From: Brevundimonas mediterranea
GTDB taxonomy: Bacteria > Pseudomonadota > Alphaproteobacteria > Caulobacterales > Caulobacteraceae
Assembly (NCBI RefSeq): GCF_011064825.1
Contig: NZ_CP048751.1
Location: 558,001-622,000, forward strand
Direction of reading: 5' to 3'
Length of the DNA stretch: 64,000 nucleotides
Below are positions 43,037-52,537 of this stretch, piece after piece. A program made the translations under genes and the position numbers. The notes beneath the pieces were generated by a model that was given only the letters and a program-made list of their open reading frames with translations, ran no database searches and was not told the DNA's origin. Each line of letters begins with the position of its first letter. The stretch's first letter is position 1.

Positions 43037-44175
43037 CAGCTTGCTCCCTTAAGCCCTTCATGCACCACGGCCCCGCCGTGCGTCACCACGGCCGCCTTCA
43101 GGATCTCGTCCTCCAGATCCACGGCCAGGACCCCGTCCTTGATCATCAGGCCCACGAAGGCCGTCAGGTTGCGGGCGTACAGGGCGCTGGCGTCGGCGGC
43201 GATGCGGCCGGGCAGGTTGGACCAGCCGACGATGGTGACGCCGTTCGGGGTGGTCACCACCTCGTTCAGCTTCGAGCCCTCGACATTGCCGCCCGCCTCG
43301 ACCGCCAGATCGACGATGACCGAGCCCGGCTTCATCGAGGCCACATGGGCCGCCGTCAGCAGCACCGGCGCGGCGCGGCCGGGGATCAGGGCGGTGGTGA
43401 TGACGATGTCCTGCTTGACCACATGGCTGGCGGTCAGTTCGGCCTGTTTGGCCTGATACTCGGACGACATGGGCTTGGCGTAGCCGCCGGCGGTCTGGGC
43501 GTTCTTGAACTCCTCGTCCTCGACGGCCAGGAATTTGGCGCCCAGGCTCTCGACCTGTTCCTTGGTGGCGGGACGGACGTCGGTGGCGGTGACGACGGCG
43601 CCCAGACGCCGCGCCGTGGCGATGGCCTGGAGGCCCGCCACGCCCACGCCCATGACGAAACATTTGGCGGCGGCGACCGTGCCGGCCGCCGTCATCATCA
43701 TCGGGAAACCCTTGCCATAGGCGTAGGCCGCCTCGATCACCGCGCGATAGCCGGCCAGATTGGCCTGGGACGACAGCACGTCCATGACCTGGGCGCGGGT
43801 GATGCGGGGCACGAACTCCATGGCGAAGGCGGTGGCGTTGGCGCCGGTCAGGGCCTCGACCGTGGCCTTGTCGCGCCAGGCGTCCAGCATGGCGATGACG
43901 ATTGCGCCGGGCTTGAGCGCGCTGGTCTCCTGGGCCGTCGGGCCGCGGACCTTCAGCACGATGTCGGCGCCGTCCAGCACCGCGCGGGTGTCGGGCTTCA
44001 CCGCCGCGCCGGCGGCGGCGTAGTCGGCGTCGGGAATGGAGGAGCCCAGGCCGGTCCCGGCCTCGACCGTGACGGTCGCGCCCAGGGCGATCAGCTTCTT
44101 GACCGTCTCGGGCGTGACGGCGCAGCGCGTCTCGCCTTCGCGACGTTCACGGGTGGCGGCGATAGCGACGGCCAA
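43036..44175 (-). CDS. pntAA: NAD(P) transhydrogenase subunit alpha, part 1 (NAD-binding)
   Basis: A 379-residue soluble domain I. The N-terminus is R-E-R-R-E-G-E-T-R-C-A-V-T-P-E-T, and the Rossmann core is V-M-G-V-G-V-A-G-L-Q-A-I-A-T-A-R-R-L-G-A. It has the alanine dehydrogenase/PntA family pattern, including S-S-Q-A-N-L-A-G-Y. The start is TTG 44175 with AAGGGGATTCGC upstream. First gene of the pnt operon. Confidence 0.95.
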   Translation of the reverse strand: MAVAIAATRERREGETRCAVTPETVKKLIALGATVTVEAGTGLGSSIPDADYAAAGAAVKPDTRAVLDGADIVLKVRGPTAQETSALKPGAIVIAMLDAWRDKATVEALTGANATAFAMEFVPRITRAQVMDVLSSQANLAGYRAVIEAAYAYGKGFPMMMTAAGTVAAAKCFVMGVGVAGLQAIATARRLGAVVTATDVRPATKEQVESLGAKFLAVEDEEFKNAQTAGGYAKPMSSEYQAKQAELTASHVVKQDIVITTALIPGRAAPVLLTAAHVASMKPGSVIVDLAVEAGGNVEGSKLNEVVTTPNGVTIVGWSNLPGRIAADASALYARNLTAFVGLMIKDGVLAVDLEDEILKAAVVTHGGAVVHEGLKGAS

Positions 44176-44269
44176 GCGAATCCCCTTGTTCCTGTATGGG
44201 ACGCGAGACTAGGCCGGTTCCGAAGACGCCGTCAAAGCGCGTCGTTATTGCATCGTTGCGGACGGGGGC

Positions 44270-44542
44270 TCAGTGGCCCGCGTCGGCCTTGGGCTTCAGG
44301 GCGAAGAAGCCGACGCCCCCCAGCACCACTGCGCCGACCAGGGCCGCCATCAGGTTGCCGCCCGGATGGAACCACAGGGTCAGGAACAGCAGCAGGCAGG
44401 CCACGGCCAACGAGCCCCATTTGGCCAGATCCATGAACAGCTTGAAAGTCGCCGCCTGTTCATTGATCTGCATCCCGCCCCGGACATAGGCGGTCGCGTC
44501 GGCGTCTGCCTCGGCGGTGGCGGGATTGTGAGCGTCGGCCAT
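44270..44542 (-). CDS. aa3-type cytochrome c oxidase subunit IV
   Basis: A 90-residue protein with N-terminal A-Y-V-R-G-G-M-Q-I-N-E-Q-A-A-T-F-K-L-F, the bacterial aa3 subunit IV motif, and two hydrophobic helices behind it. It associates with the aa3 oxidase; other subunits are not in this window. It is followed by the pnt operon on the same strand, with a 94-nt gap. Confidence 0.88.
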   Translation of the reverse strand: MADAHNPATAEADADATAYVRGGMQINEQAATFKLFMDLAKWGSLAVACLLLFLTLWFHPGGNLMAALVGAVVLGGVGFFALKPKADAGH

Positions 44543-44605
44543 GAGAACTCCCTCGGTCTTGTCGTTGAGGCGACTATAGCGCGGGTTCAGCCGGGCGCCA
44601 GCCTC

Positions 44606-46414
44606 TCACCCCAGCGCTTCGAACTGATCCACCAGACGTTCCAGCCGCTTGCAGCCCACGCTCCAGAAGGCCGGATCGCGCGGATTGAGGCCGAAGGGCT
44701 TCAGCGCCTCGACATAGGTCTTAGCCCCGCCCCCGGCCAGCAGGTCGCGGTACAGGGGGGTGAAGCCCGTCGGATCGGCCCGCCGCGCCTCCATCAACGC
44801 CGCCACCAGCAGGTCGCCGAAGGCGTAGGCGTAGACGTAGAAGGGCGAGTGGACGAAGTGGCTGACATAGGCCCACCAGTGCTCATAGCCGGGATTCAGC
44901 GTCACCGCCGGCCCCAGGGAGGCGCCCATCTCGGTCAGCCACAGCTCGTTGATCCGCTGCTGCGAGACCTCGCCCTTCTGCCGCTCGTCGTGGAAGCGGG
45001 TCTCGAACCGGTGGAAGGCGATCTGGCGCACCACCGTGTTCAGCCCGTCCTCGATCCGCCCGGCCAGCAGGCCGCGCTGCTCGCGCTTGGGCGCCGTCGC
45101 CAGCAGGCGATCAAACGTCAGACCCTCGGCGAAGATGGAGGCGGTCTCGGCCAGGGTCAGGGGGGTGTCGGCCAACAGGGTGCCCTGGTCCGCCGCCAGG
45201 GTCTGGTGCACCCCGTGGCCCAGTTCGTGGGCCAGGGTCAGGACGTCGCGCCGCTCGCCCATCCAGTTCAGGAAGACATAGGGGTGGCGGTCGGCGGTGA
45301 CCGGGTGGGCATAGGCGCCCGATTGCTTGCCCGGCCGGGCGCGGCCGTCGATCCACGGCTTGTCGAAGAAACCGGCGGCGCGCTCCGCGAACTCGGCCCC
45401 AAGGTCGGAGAAACTGTCCAGAACGATCTCGCGCCCCTGGCTCCAGGTGAAGGCGCGCGGGGCGGTGGTCTCGATCGGGGCGTTGCGGTCCCAGTGGTCC
45501 AGCCGCGCCTTGCCCATGGCCTTGGCCTTCAGCGCATAATAGCGGTGCGACAGCTGCGGATAGGCGGCGGCGACGGCCTCGGCCATGGCGTCCACCGCCT
45601 CGCCGTCGACCTCGTTGCCCAGGTGGCGGCTGTCGGCGGGGCGTTTGAAGCCGCGCCAGCGATCCTCCATCGCCTTGTCGGCGGCGACCGTGTTCAGCAC
45701 CAGGGCCAGGGTCGGGGCGCGGGCGGCCAGGGCCTCCGACAAACCCTCGGCGGCGGCCTTGCGGCGCGCGGGCTTGGGATCGGACAACCGGTTCAGGGCC
45801 TCGGCCAGGGTCAGGCTTTCATTGCCGGCTTTGGCCCGCAGAGCCGCCAGCTGTTCGTCGAACAGGCGCGGCCACTGGGCCGTGATCGGGCCGCGTTCGG
45901 CGATGAAGGTCTCAAGCTCGCTGGACAGTTCGTGCGGCTTCATCGCCCGCACCCGCCGCAGCCACGGCCGCCAGCGCGATGCGCCTGCGTGGGCCTGAAG
46001 CGCGGCCTCCAGCGCGGCGTCGTCGATCTGGTTGATCTCCAGCGTCAGCCAGACGGTCGGGGTGGCTATGGCGGTGATCTTCTCGCGCACATCCGCCTCG
46101 AACCCCTGAGCGCCCGCATCGTCGCGCGCCGTCGAGGCCGCCAGGAAGGCGTAGGCGCCCAGGGCGCCCAGGACGTCCGAGGCCTGTTCATACAGGCTGA
46201 TCGCCCGATCCAGCGCCGCGCCCAACGAAGCCGGATCGCCGCCCTGCCCCGCCAGCCGGCCTTGCAGGCCGTTCATCTCGTCCACCAGGGCGCGCGCCCG
46301 ATCCAGGTCGGCGGCGATCCGGGCGTCGTCGCGCGAACCATAGAGGTCGGTCAGGTCCCACAGAGGGGCTTCCGCAGGGTCGGACTGGGAGAGGGCTTTA
46401 AAGGGGGCGTTCAT
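44606..46414 (-). CDS. pepF: M3 family oligoendopeptidase (PepF-like)
   Basis: A 602-residue cytosolic metallopeptidase. The zinc motif is A-H-E-L-G-H-G-V-H-Q (about residues 390-399), with the second Glu in T-L-A-E-T-A-S-I-F. W-D-L-T-D-L-Y at the N-terminus is typical of PepF. It degrades peptides of roughly 7-20 residues. The start is ATG 46414; the frame is open further up without a convincing start. It is divergent from the DUF1203 gene. Confidence 0.9.
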   Translation of the reverse strand: MNAPFKALSQSDPAEAPLWDLTDLYGSRDDARIAADLDRARALVDEMNGLQGRLAGQGGDPASLGAALDRAISLYEQASDVLGALGAYAFLAASTARDDAGAQGFEADVREKITAIATPTVWLTLEINQIDDAALEAALQAHAGASRWRPWLRRVRAMKPHELSSELETFIAERGPITAQWPRLFDEQLAALRAKAGNESLTLAEALNRLSDPKPARRKAAAEGLSEALAARAPTLALVLNTVAADKAMEDRWRGFKRPADSRHLGNEVDGEAVDAMAEAVAAAYPQLSHRYYALKAKAMGKARLDHWDRNAPIETTAPRAFTWSQGREIVLDSFSDLGAEFAERAAGFFDKPWIDGRARPGKQSGAYAHPVTADRHPYVFLNWMGERRDVLTLAHELGHGVHQTLAADQGTLLADTPLTLAETASIFAEGLTFDRLLATAPKREQRGLLAGRIEDGLNTVVRQIAFHRFETRFHDERQKGEVSQQRINELWLTEMGASLGPAVTLNPGYEHWWAYVSHFVHSPFYVYAYAFGDLLVAALMEARRADPTGFTPLYRDLLAGGGAKTYVEALKPFGLNPRDPAFWSVGCKRLERLVDQFEALG

Positions 46415-46517
46415 GCCCGCCTTTGTGGGGGCGGCGCGGGCGCGATGCAACGGCCGCAAGCCGCCAGACGGCGAGAACCGAACGTCGCAAGGAAAGACCT
46501 CAATCTGGAGATTCACC

Positions 46518-47003
46518 ATGACCTATCGCATCGAAGCCCTGCCCCTGGCGCCCTTCGTGCCCTATTTCGCCATGTCCGATAAAGACTTAGCCACGGTCGG
46601 CGCGCGCCGGTGGGTCGCCGACGCCCCCGGCCGCGCGCCCTGCCGGGTCAGTCTGCGCGACGCCGACGCCGGAGAGGCGCTGGTGCTGGTCAATCACGCC
46701 CATCTGACCGACCCGACCTCGCCCTATCGCGCCTCGGGACCGATCTTCGTGCGCGAGTCGGCGGTGGAACAGGCGCCGATCACCGGACCGGCGCCGGAGA
46801 TGCTGACCAAACGACCACTGTCGCTGCGCCTCTATGACCGGCGCAACATGATGATTGAGGGGCTGGTGATCGACGGCGCCGATCTGGATGCACGGCTTGC
46901 CGAGGCGTTCGACCATCCGGCCCTGGACCAGGTCCACATCCATTTCGCCCCGCGCGGCTGTTATCTGGCGCGGGCGTGTCGGATCGAGGCGCCGCTTCCC
47001 TGA
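46518..47003 (+). CDS. DUF1203 domain-containing protein
   Basis: A 161-residue protein with the DUF1203 pattern: C-R-V-S-L-R-D-A-D-A-G-E near residue 40, N-H-A-H-L-T-D-P-T-S-P-Y-R-A-S-G-P-I-F-V-R at about residues 59-79, and a C-terminal V-H-I-H-F-A-P-R-G-C-Y. Function unknown. No signal peptide; soluble. Confidence 0.88.
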   Translation: MTYRIEALPLAPFVPYFAMSDKDLATVGARRWVADAPGRAPCRVSLRDADAGEALVLVNHAHLTDPTSPYRASGPIFVRESAVEQAPITGPAPEMLTKRPLSLRLYDRRNMMIEGLVIDGADLDARLAEAFDHPALDQVHIHFAPRGCYLARACRIEAPLP

Positions 47004-47067
47004 ACACCCCCGATCCGGCTAGATGGCGCGCCCAGGTCGGGCTCCGAACCGGACAAAAGGGCGCGTC

Positions 47068-48849
47068 ATGACCACCGAAGCGGCGAATATTCTCGGCACG
47101 GGCTGGGGCGGGACCACGCCGGACGGCGACCGCCGCCGGATCGCCATCGTGCGGCTGACGGTCGGCCTGGTGCAGGGCATCGTCCTGTACCTGCTGCTGC
47201 GCGCCACCGAGGGCGACAGCGCCAGCTGGTCGCAGCGCCATCCCGACCTGTTCGCCCCGGCCCTGCTGACCGCCCTGTTCCTGCCCGCCGTCCTGCTGTC
47301 CGGCGTCGGCAAGCTGAGGCTGTGGGTCTATGTGGTCTGGAGCCTGATCGCAGGTTTGGTGCTGGCCCTGCTGGCCTGGCACGACATCGCCCGTCAGGCC
47401 GACGGCGCCCGCGAGGCGACCTTCCCCCTGTTCGTCTTCGCGGCGGCGGCCCTGTTCATCGCCCATCATCTGGTCGTGCCGGCAGACCGCGAGCGCCGGC
47501 TGGCGGCCTCCTACCCGGCCTATTTCGACGCCGCCTGGATGGCGGGGGTGCAGGGGGTGCTGTCGGTCGGCTTCGCCGGCGCCTTCTGGCTGCTGCTTCT
47601 GCTCGGGGCCAGCCTGTTCAAGATCATCGGGCTGAGCTTTCTCAGCGACCTGCTGCAAGAAAGCTGGTTCTCCCTGCCGCTGACCGGCCTGGCCTTCGCC
47701 ACGGCGGTGCATCTGACCGATGTGCGCGACGGTCTGATCCGGGGCGTGCGGACCGTGGCCCTGATGCTGTTGTCCTGGCTGCTGCTGGTCATCACGGTGC
47801 TGGTCGGCGGCTTCCTGCTGGCCCTGCCCTTCACCGGCCTGGACGGCCTGTGGGAGACGGGCAGCGCGACGGCCCTGGTGTTGTCGGCGGCGGCCGCCCT
47901 GATCGTGCTGATCAACACCGCCTACCAGGACGGCCGTCCCGACCATCGCCCCCCGGTGGTGCTGCGCTACGGCGTCCGGGTCGCCTCGGCCCTGATCGCG
48001 CCCCTGGTTGGCCTGGCCTTCTGGGGCCTGGCCCTGCGCATCGGCCAGCACGGGCTGACGCCGGATCGGATCATCGCCACGGCCTGCGCTGTGATCGGCG
48101 CGGTCTATGGCCTGGGCTATCTGTTCGCCGCCGTCCGCCCCGGCCCCTGGATGAAGCCGCTGGAGCCGACCAACATCCTCGCCGCCGTCCTGTCGGTCGC
48201 GACCATCCTGGCCCTGTTCAGCCCCCTGGCCGACCCGGCGCGACTGTCGGCGGCGGATCAGGTCGCGCGGCTGGAGCGCGGCGCCGTGACGGCCAAGGAT
48301 TTCGACTACGAGTTCCTTCGCTTCGACAGCGGCAAGGCGGGGCTTGCGGCGCTGGATCGGCTGATGCGGTCGCCGGATGCGAAGACGGCCGAACTGGCCC
48401 GCGTGGCCAGAGCCCAAGAGGTACGATCAGGCTATTCGGTTGAGGAACAGGCGGAACGGGTGAAGAGCATCCGCATTCAGCCCGTCCCCGGCCAGATCAC
48501 GCCGCCCAGCTTTACCGCCCAGGAGACGCTGCAGGACACCCTGATGTACGTTTGCGGCGGCGACAAACCCTGCCGGCTTCGTACGCTCGATCTGGACGGC
48601 GACGGCCGTGCGGAGGTTTTGCTGGCGACGTCCGGCGCCATCTTGACCTTCGCTCAAGACGCCGAGGATCAGTGGGTACAAAGCGCGCAATATACCGCCG
48701 TGTGCACGCGCAGACCGGCGGATGATCTGACCAAGCCTTTTGCCGAGGCCATGACCGTCGCCCCCTCCAGCCTGCCCGACCTCGTCATCGGCGGTCAGAG
48801 ATTGCAGGCTCAACCGCAGATCAGCTGCCCGCCGCCGACGCCCCGTTAA
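47068..48849 (+). CDS. DUF4153 integral membrane protein
   Basis: A 593-residue protein with about ten hydrophobic helices in the first 380 residues and a soluble C-terminal domain. The domain has an E/D-rich strand L-D-L-D-G-D-G-R-A-E-V that looks like an FG-GAP or calcium-binding repeat. DUF4153 proteins occur widely in proteobacteria with no known function. The start at 47068 follows an AAAGGG site; the longer frame from 47023 is less likely. Confidence 0.8.
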   Translation: MTTEAANILGTGWGGTTPDGDRRRIAIVRLTVGLVQGIVLYLLLRATEGDSASWSQRHPDLFAPALLTALFLPAVLLSGVGKLRLWVYVVWSLIAGLVLALLAWHDIARQADGAREATFPLFVFAAAALFIAHHLVVPADRERRLAASYPAYFDAAWMAGVQGVLSVGFAGAFWLLLLLGASLFKIIGLSFLSDLLQESWFSLPLTGLAFATAVHLTDVRDGLIRGVRTVALMLLSWLLLVITVLVGGFLLALPFTGLDGLWETGSATALVLSAAAALIVLINTAYQDGRPDHRPPVVLRYGVRVASALIAPLVGLAFWGLALRIGQHGLTPDRIIATACAVIGAVYGLGYLFAAVRPGPWMKPLEPTNILAAVLSVATILALFSPLADPARLSAADQVARLERGAVTAKDFDYEFLRFDSGKAGLAALDRLMRSPDAKTAELARVARAQEVRSGYSVEEQAERVKSIRIQPVPGQITPPSFTAQETLQDTLMYVCGGDKPCRLRTLDLDGDGRAEVLLATSGAILTFAQDAEDQWVQSAQYTAVCTRRPADDLTKPFAEAMTVAPSSLPDLVIGGQRLQAQPQISCPPPTPR

Positions 48850-48962
48850 CCCCCCGGTCACCACGCCCTCTCACCCGATTTTCACCTCGTCCCCCTAGAA
48901 ATCGTCCCGAAACGGGCCAGTCCGCACCACGGGCGGCCTATCGGTGATGACAAGGGGCTCCC

Positions 48963-50411
48963 ATGGCCAAGACCGTTCTGGTGGTCGACGACGATCCGAC
49001 CCAGCGCCGCCTGCTGCAGGCCGTGCTCGAACGCGACGGCTACGCCGTGGTCCATGCGGCCGGGGGCGGCGAAGCCATTGACCGCATGCTCCGGGGCGGC
49101 GGCGCAGACATGCTGTTGCTGGACATGGTGATGCCCGAGATGTCGGGCCTGGAATGCCTGGCCGAGCTGCGCAGCGCGGGCGTGACCACCCCGGTCATCG
49201 TGCTGACGGCCAACGGCGGCATCGACACCGTGGTCAAGGCCATGCAGGCCGGCGCCCAGGACTTCTTCGTCAAGCCAGTCGGACCCGAACGTCTGCTGGT
49301 CGGGGTGCGCAACGCCCTGAAGATGACCCAGTTGACCGCCGAGGTCGGCCGGCTGACCAAACGGGCGCAAGGGCGCGCCAGTTTCGACGATATCATCGGC
49401 GACAGCGCCCCCATGCGAATGGTCAAGGCTCTTGGAACGCGGGCCGCCAAGTCGTCCATTCCGGTGCTGATCACCGGCGAAAGCGGCGTCGGCAAGGAGG
49501 TCATCGCCCGCGCCCTGCACGGCGCCAGCGACCGGGCCGGCAAGCCCTTCGTCGCCGTCAACTGCGGCGCCCTGCCGGCCAATCTGGCGGAATCCATCCT
49601 GTTCGGTCACGAGAAGGGCGCCTTCACCGGGGCGGTCGACAAGACCCTGGGCAAGTTCCGCGAGGCCGACGGCGGCACCCTGTTCCTGGACGAGATCGGC
49701 GAACTGCCGCTGGACCTTCAGGTCAAGCTGCTGCGCGCCCTGCAGGAGAGCGAGATCGATCCCGTCGGCGGCAAGCGGCCGGTCAAGATCGACGTCCGCA
49801 TCGTCTCGGCCACCAATCGCGACCCGGCCCAACAGGTCAAGGACGGCGCCTTCCGCGAGGATCTGTTCTACCGCCTCAACGTCTTCCCGATCGAGGCCCC
49901 GTCCCTGCGCGACCGCCGCGAGGACATCCCGGCCCTGGTCGATCACTTCATCGCCCGGTTCAACGCCGAGGAAGGCAAGCGGATCGTCGCCTGCGCGCCC
50001 GAGACCCAGGCGATGCTCCAGGCCTTCGACTGGCCCGGCAATGTGCGCCAGCTCGAGAACGCGGTGTTCCGCGCCATCGTCCTGGCCGACTCGCCCTTCC
50101 TTCAGCCCTATGATTTCCCGTCCATCTCGGGCGTGGTGGCGCCGATGCCGGAGGCGACGACGACTCCGGCCCAGACCGCCCCTTCCTACGCCGACCTGCC
50201 GCCCCTGCCGGAACAGCCGATCCGCATCCTGGACGACCGCGGCCATCTGCGGACGCTGGAAGACATCGAACGCGACCTGATCCAGCACGCCATCGAGGTC
50301 TACGCCGGCCACATGAGCGAAATCGCCCGCCGCCTCGGCATCGGCCGCTCCACCCTGTACCGCAAGGTCCGCGAACAGGGGCTGGAAGGGCAGCTGAAGG
50401 AGGCGGGGTGA
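48963..50411 (+). CDS. tacA: sigma-54-dependent response regulator (TacA-like)
   Basis: A 482-residue NtrC-family activator. The receiver domain has the phospho-acceptor Asp54 (L-L-L-D-M-V-M-P) and Lys near 104. The AAA+ domain has Walker A G-E-S-G-V-G-K-E, the sigma-54 contact loop G-A-F-T-G-A, and L-F-L-D-E-I-G-E. The C-terminal Fis-type helix-turn-helix ends with [15 protein letters not shown]. Caulobacter TacA, which activates stalk and polar genes, has this order and length. The family is sure; the TacA name is likely but not proven. The nearest partner kinase is not in view. Confidence 0.88.
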   Translation: MAKTVLVVDDDPTQRRLLQAVLERDGYAVVHAAGGGEAIDRMLRGGGADMLLLDMVMPEMSGLECLAELRSAGVTTPVIVLTANGGIDTVVKAMQAGAQDFFVKPVGPERLLVGVRNALKMTQLTAEVGRLTKRAQGRASFDDIIGDSAPMRMVKALGTRAAKSSIPVLITGESGVGKEVIARALHGASDRAGKPFVAVNCGALPANLAESILFGHEKGAFTGAVDKTLGKFREADGGTLFLDEIGELPLDLQVKLLRALQESEIDPVGGKRPVKIDVRIVSATNRDPAQQVKDGAFREDLFYRLNVFPIEAPSLRDRREDIPALVDHFIARFNAEEGKRIVACAPETQAMLQAFDWPGNVRQLENAVFRAIVLADSPFLQPYDFPSISGVVAPMPEATTTPAQTAPSYADLPPLPEQPIRILDDRGHLRTLEDIERDLIQHAIEVYAGHMSEIARRLGIGRSTLYRKVREQGLEGQLKEAG

Positions 50412-50727
50412 ACGCCTCCCTCTCCCAGCGGGAGAAAGATAGCCATCTCTCTCTGGTATAATTGTCTGTAATGTAAGACAATTTTCCTAGTGGAAAATGC
50501 CGTGTAGAGTTCGTGTAGATAATTCTTCACGCTCGCAACAAACGATGGCTGGAGTCGGTGGCGGCGTCCAATGATTTGGGCTGCTTGTCAGTATCAGCAG
50601 TTGGGCTCCGCGAGGCGTCAGGCGAAGTCGCCGCAGCCCCTCCTGCGCCCAAGGCGCGGAAGCCCCGCCAGCCAAAGGCCTAACGCGTACGGCGGAAGTC
50701 CGCGCCAACCGTAACCATCCCGCCCGC
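50412..50727. other. 316-nt gene-free region at the left edge of the mobile element
   Basis: Downstream of tacA there is a short AT-rich block (50455-50530) with two hairpins and a direct repeat GTGTAGA (twice, 12 nt apart), then GC-rich sequence with no supported gene. The step in base composition fits an integration boundary. I cannot identify an attachment core without the other junction. Confidence 0.45.
50460..50485 (+). terminator. Terminator of tacA
   Basis: Stem AATTGTCT / AGACAATT with an 8-nt loop and a TTTT run after it, about 50 nt beyond the tacA stop. A second small hairpin (50481-50498, ATTTTCC / GGAAAAT) overlaps it. Confidence 0.7.
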
Positions 50728-51036
50728 CTAGAACAGCGACAACTGCCTGTTCGCCTGATCGAAAGCCCTCCATTCCGGGGAACGCGATGCTTGATCGAGC
50801 CATGCTTCAACGAAAGCTAACACGCTGTCGTAACCCTCCATCGCCGCTTTCGGCGTGAAGTGCGACCTGTAACCTGTCTCGGTGATCGGCAATGGCGCCC
50901 GCTCGGGTGACACGCTCACCACTTCCAGATGGGCCATATGAGTTCGGTCGTCATAGACCAGATAGTCGGCGTTCCATCGGATTTCGATCTCAATGCCGTT
51001 CCAGCGTGTGCGTGTGATTGAATAGTCCTTCTTCAT
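50728..51036 (-). CDS. hypothetical element-encoded protein
   Basis: A 102-residue protein starting at ATG 51036: M-K-K-D-Y-S-I-T-R-T-R-W-N-G-I-E-I-E-I-R and later W-L-D-Q-A-S-R-S-P-E-W-R. It is soluble and alpha/beta by pattern. It sits downstream of a 230-nt non-coding leader and belongs to the accessory region. No function can be assigned. Confidence 0.65.
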   Translation of the reverse strand: MKKDYSITRTRWNGIEIEIRWNADYLVYDDRTHMAHLEVVSVSPERAPLPITETGYRSHFTPKAAMEGYDSVLAFVEAWLDQASRSPEWRAFDQANRQLSLF

Positions 51037-51266
51037 ATCCGCCTCTGGGGTTTGGGTTCGTACTGAACCCTTGCCCGTCGGCGAGACTGGGGGAGCAAAC
51101 GGAGCGGGAGGCTTCGCGGGGCACCGGCTGCAACGAGCAGAGCGAGTGAAACTGGGCGGAAGACTCTCCGAAGTGCGCCAGGGGCAAGGCCCCAAGCTCT
51201 TCGCGATAGGGATTGCAACCCGCATGGGCTGAGATCACCCGCGCAGCCGGAAGCTCAGGGCGAAGC
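51037..51266 (-). other. 230-nt structured non-coding region
   Basis: Between the sigma-like gene and the small gene at 50728 lies sequence with several short hairpins on the minus strand (GGGGC-CTT-GCCCC; GCGCC-GAG-GCGCG) and no supported frame. Overlapping frames here give only Ser/Pro/Arg-rich noise. It could be a structured leader of the gene at 50728 or a small RNA. Confidence 0.4.
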
Positions 51267-51584
51267 CTAAAGCCCGCCGCGCCTCGGCGCGGATCGCCCT
51301 GCTGCTGGGTCTCGCTTTTGCAGTCGCGTGAGTTCCAGGGTCTCTTCACGCTCAGAAATTCTGACCGCCAGCGCGAGCCGCACTAGCGCGGCGACCAGCG
51401 CCGCCTTCACGGCTTCCGGGGCTATTCCCAGACGCAATCCGATCTCGTCGTAGGTTAGTCTTCCGAAACGATGGAGAACGAACACGTCGCGCAGCCTGGT
51501 CGGCAGCCGCAGGATCGCGCCCTTGAGGACATCCGCAGAACTTCGTGCGCGTCCGCGCCTTGGCCGAGGCTTCGATGCCGTCAT
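51267..51584 (-). CDS. sigma-70 region 4-like protein
   Basis: A 105-residue basic protein. After a Lys/Arg-rich N-terminus comes L-P-T-R-L-R-D-V-F-V-L-H-R-F-G-R-L-T-Y-D and then E-I-G-L-R-L-G-I-A-P-E-A-V-K-A-A-L, the region-4 helix-turn-helix of ECF sigma factors. Region 2 is missing, so it is not a complete sigma factor and may be a regulator. The start is ATG 51584 with GGAGGAAAAG. It is adjacent to a Tat-exported protein gene (51632). Confidence 0.75.
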   Translation of the reverse strand: MTASKPRPRRGRARSSADVLKGAILRLPTRLRDVFVLHRFGRLTYDEIGLRLGIAPEAVKAALVAALVRLALAVRISEREETLELTRLQKRDPAAGRSAPRRGGL

Positions 51585-51631
51585 CCGCTTTTCCTCCGAT
51601 CGAAGCCGTGATGGTCTCTTCCGTTTGCGGT

Positions 51632-52186
51632 CTACGCGCCGCACTGGGTCTCCGCCGACAGCGTGATGAGATCTTGCCGCGATCTCGCAATCATGGCGTG
51701 GGCTTCCGGGTGGTCCTCAGGCCAAATCAGATGCTCCAGGACAGCGAGCCTTGCGATGATCGCTTCGAAGCTTACGGATGCGGAATCCGGAATAGCCTTC
51801 AACAGACGCTCACGCCTCTCGAACAACGTGTCCAGGATCCCGTCGATGTCCCGAAGCTCCTTGGACCAGGGCAATGCTTGCTGCTCGGTGGGGCTAAGAT
51901 TGCACCAGGAATGCTCCCGGATCAGCCAACCCTCCAGTTTCGCCCAGCGGTTCTGGAGCCGCCCTATCTGGGCGTCGATAGCCAGCCAGTTCTTGCAGTG
52001 TCTGGTCGCCTCAGTGGAAGCAATCAACGCGGCGGGCGCCAGATTGGCTGAGGCGGAGGCGGCGGCGGTACCGGTGGCAGGGTTGGCCAGTCCAAACGCC
52101 GCGACCGATGTTCCCGCGATGAGCCCGCGCCTGGAAATCTCAGGCAGGCGCGCGTCCTCTACGCCCGTCTTTCGACGTGAGTACAT
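51632..52186 (-). CDS. Tat-exported hypothetical protein
   Basis: A 184-residue protein with a twin-arginine signal S-R-R-G-L-I-A-G-T-S-V-A-A-F-G near residues 18-32. The mature part is helical with W-L-A-I-D-A-Q-I-G-R-L-Q-N-R-W-A. No family is named. It is divergent from the Xre gene, and the 96-nt gap contains an inverted repeat. Confidence 0.75.
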   Translation of the reverse strand: MYSRRKTGVEDARLPEISRRGLIAGTSVAAFGLANPATGTAAASASANLAPAALIASTEATRHCKNWLAIDAQIGRLQNRWAKLEGWLIREHSWCNLSPTEQQALPWSKELRDIDGILDTLFERRERLLKAIPDSASVSFEAIIARLAVLEHLIWPEDHPEAHAMIARSRQDLITLSAETQCGA

Positions 52187-52212
52187 GACTCTACCTTTCT
52201 CTGTGTGTTAGT

Positions 52213-52273
52213 CTTTTAGTACCAAGACACTCCGTTGAGAGCAATCTAAAAATACCATGATCGGCACTAAAAG
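52213..52273. promoter_or_regulatory. Inverted CTTTTAGT/ACTAAAAG pair in the divergent region
   Basis: CTTTTAGT (52213-52220) and ACTAAAAG (52266-52273) are inverted copies between the Tat-protein and Xre genes, the right one 9 nt before the Xre start. A candidate operator for the Xre protein. Confidence 0.45.
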
Positions 52274-52282
52274 TGACACAAC

Positions 52283-52537
52283 ATGCTGACGCCCGCGCAA
52301 ATCCGCGCGGCGCGCTCTCTTTTGGGATGGAATGGAGTTGAACTGGCTAAAGCGGCTGGTGTCTCGCTTCAAACAATCCGCCGGATGGAAAGCGAACTGG
52401 GCCCGGGTCGCAGTTCGGCCGCCAATGTCGAAGGCGTGCGGCGTGCTCTGGAGACCGCAGGCGTCATCTTCCTTGAAGCAGATGACGCGAGCGAAGTCGG
52501 CCCAGGGGTGCGACTGAAAATGGTGAGCGAGAGATAG
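52283..52537 (+). CDS. Xre-family helix-turn-helix regulator
   Basis: An 84-residue single-domain protein. It has Q-I-R-A-A-R-S-L-L-G-W-N-G-V-E-L-A-K-A-A and S-L-Q-T-I-R-R-M-E, the Xre helix-turn-helix. The tail has G-V-I-F-L-E-A-D-D. This short form is common in alphaproteobacterial accessory regions, where it represses its own region. The start is ATG 52283. Confidence 0.85.
   Translation: MLTPAQIRAARSLLGWNGVELAKAAGVSLQTIRRMESELGPGRSSAANVEGVRRALETAGVIFLEADDASEVGPGVRLKMVSER

Noticed and set aside
46780..48417. 545-residue minus-strand frame opposite the DUF4153 gene
   Set aside because: Gln/Gly/Arg-rich low-complexity shadow; the plus frame has membrane helices and a ribosome site.
48882..50312. 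476-residue minus-strand frame opposite tacA
   Set aside because: Antisense of a fully motif-supported response regulator.
50487..50810. 107-residue minus-strand frame in the gene-free block after tacA
   Set aside because: Arg/Ser-rich, overlaps the real gene at 50728 and has no ribosome site.
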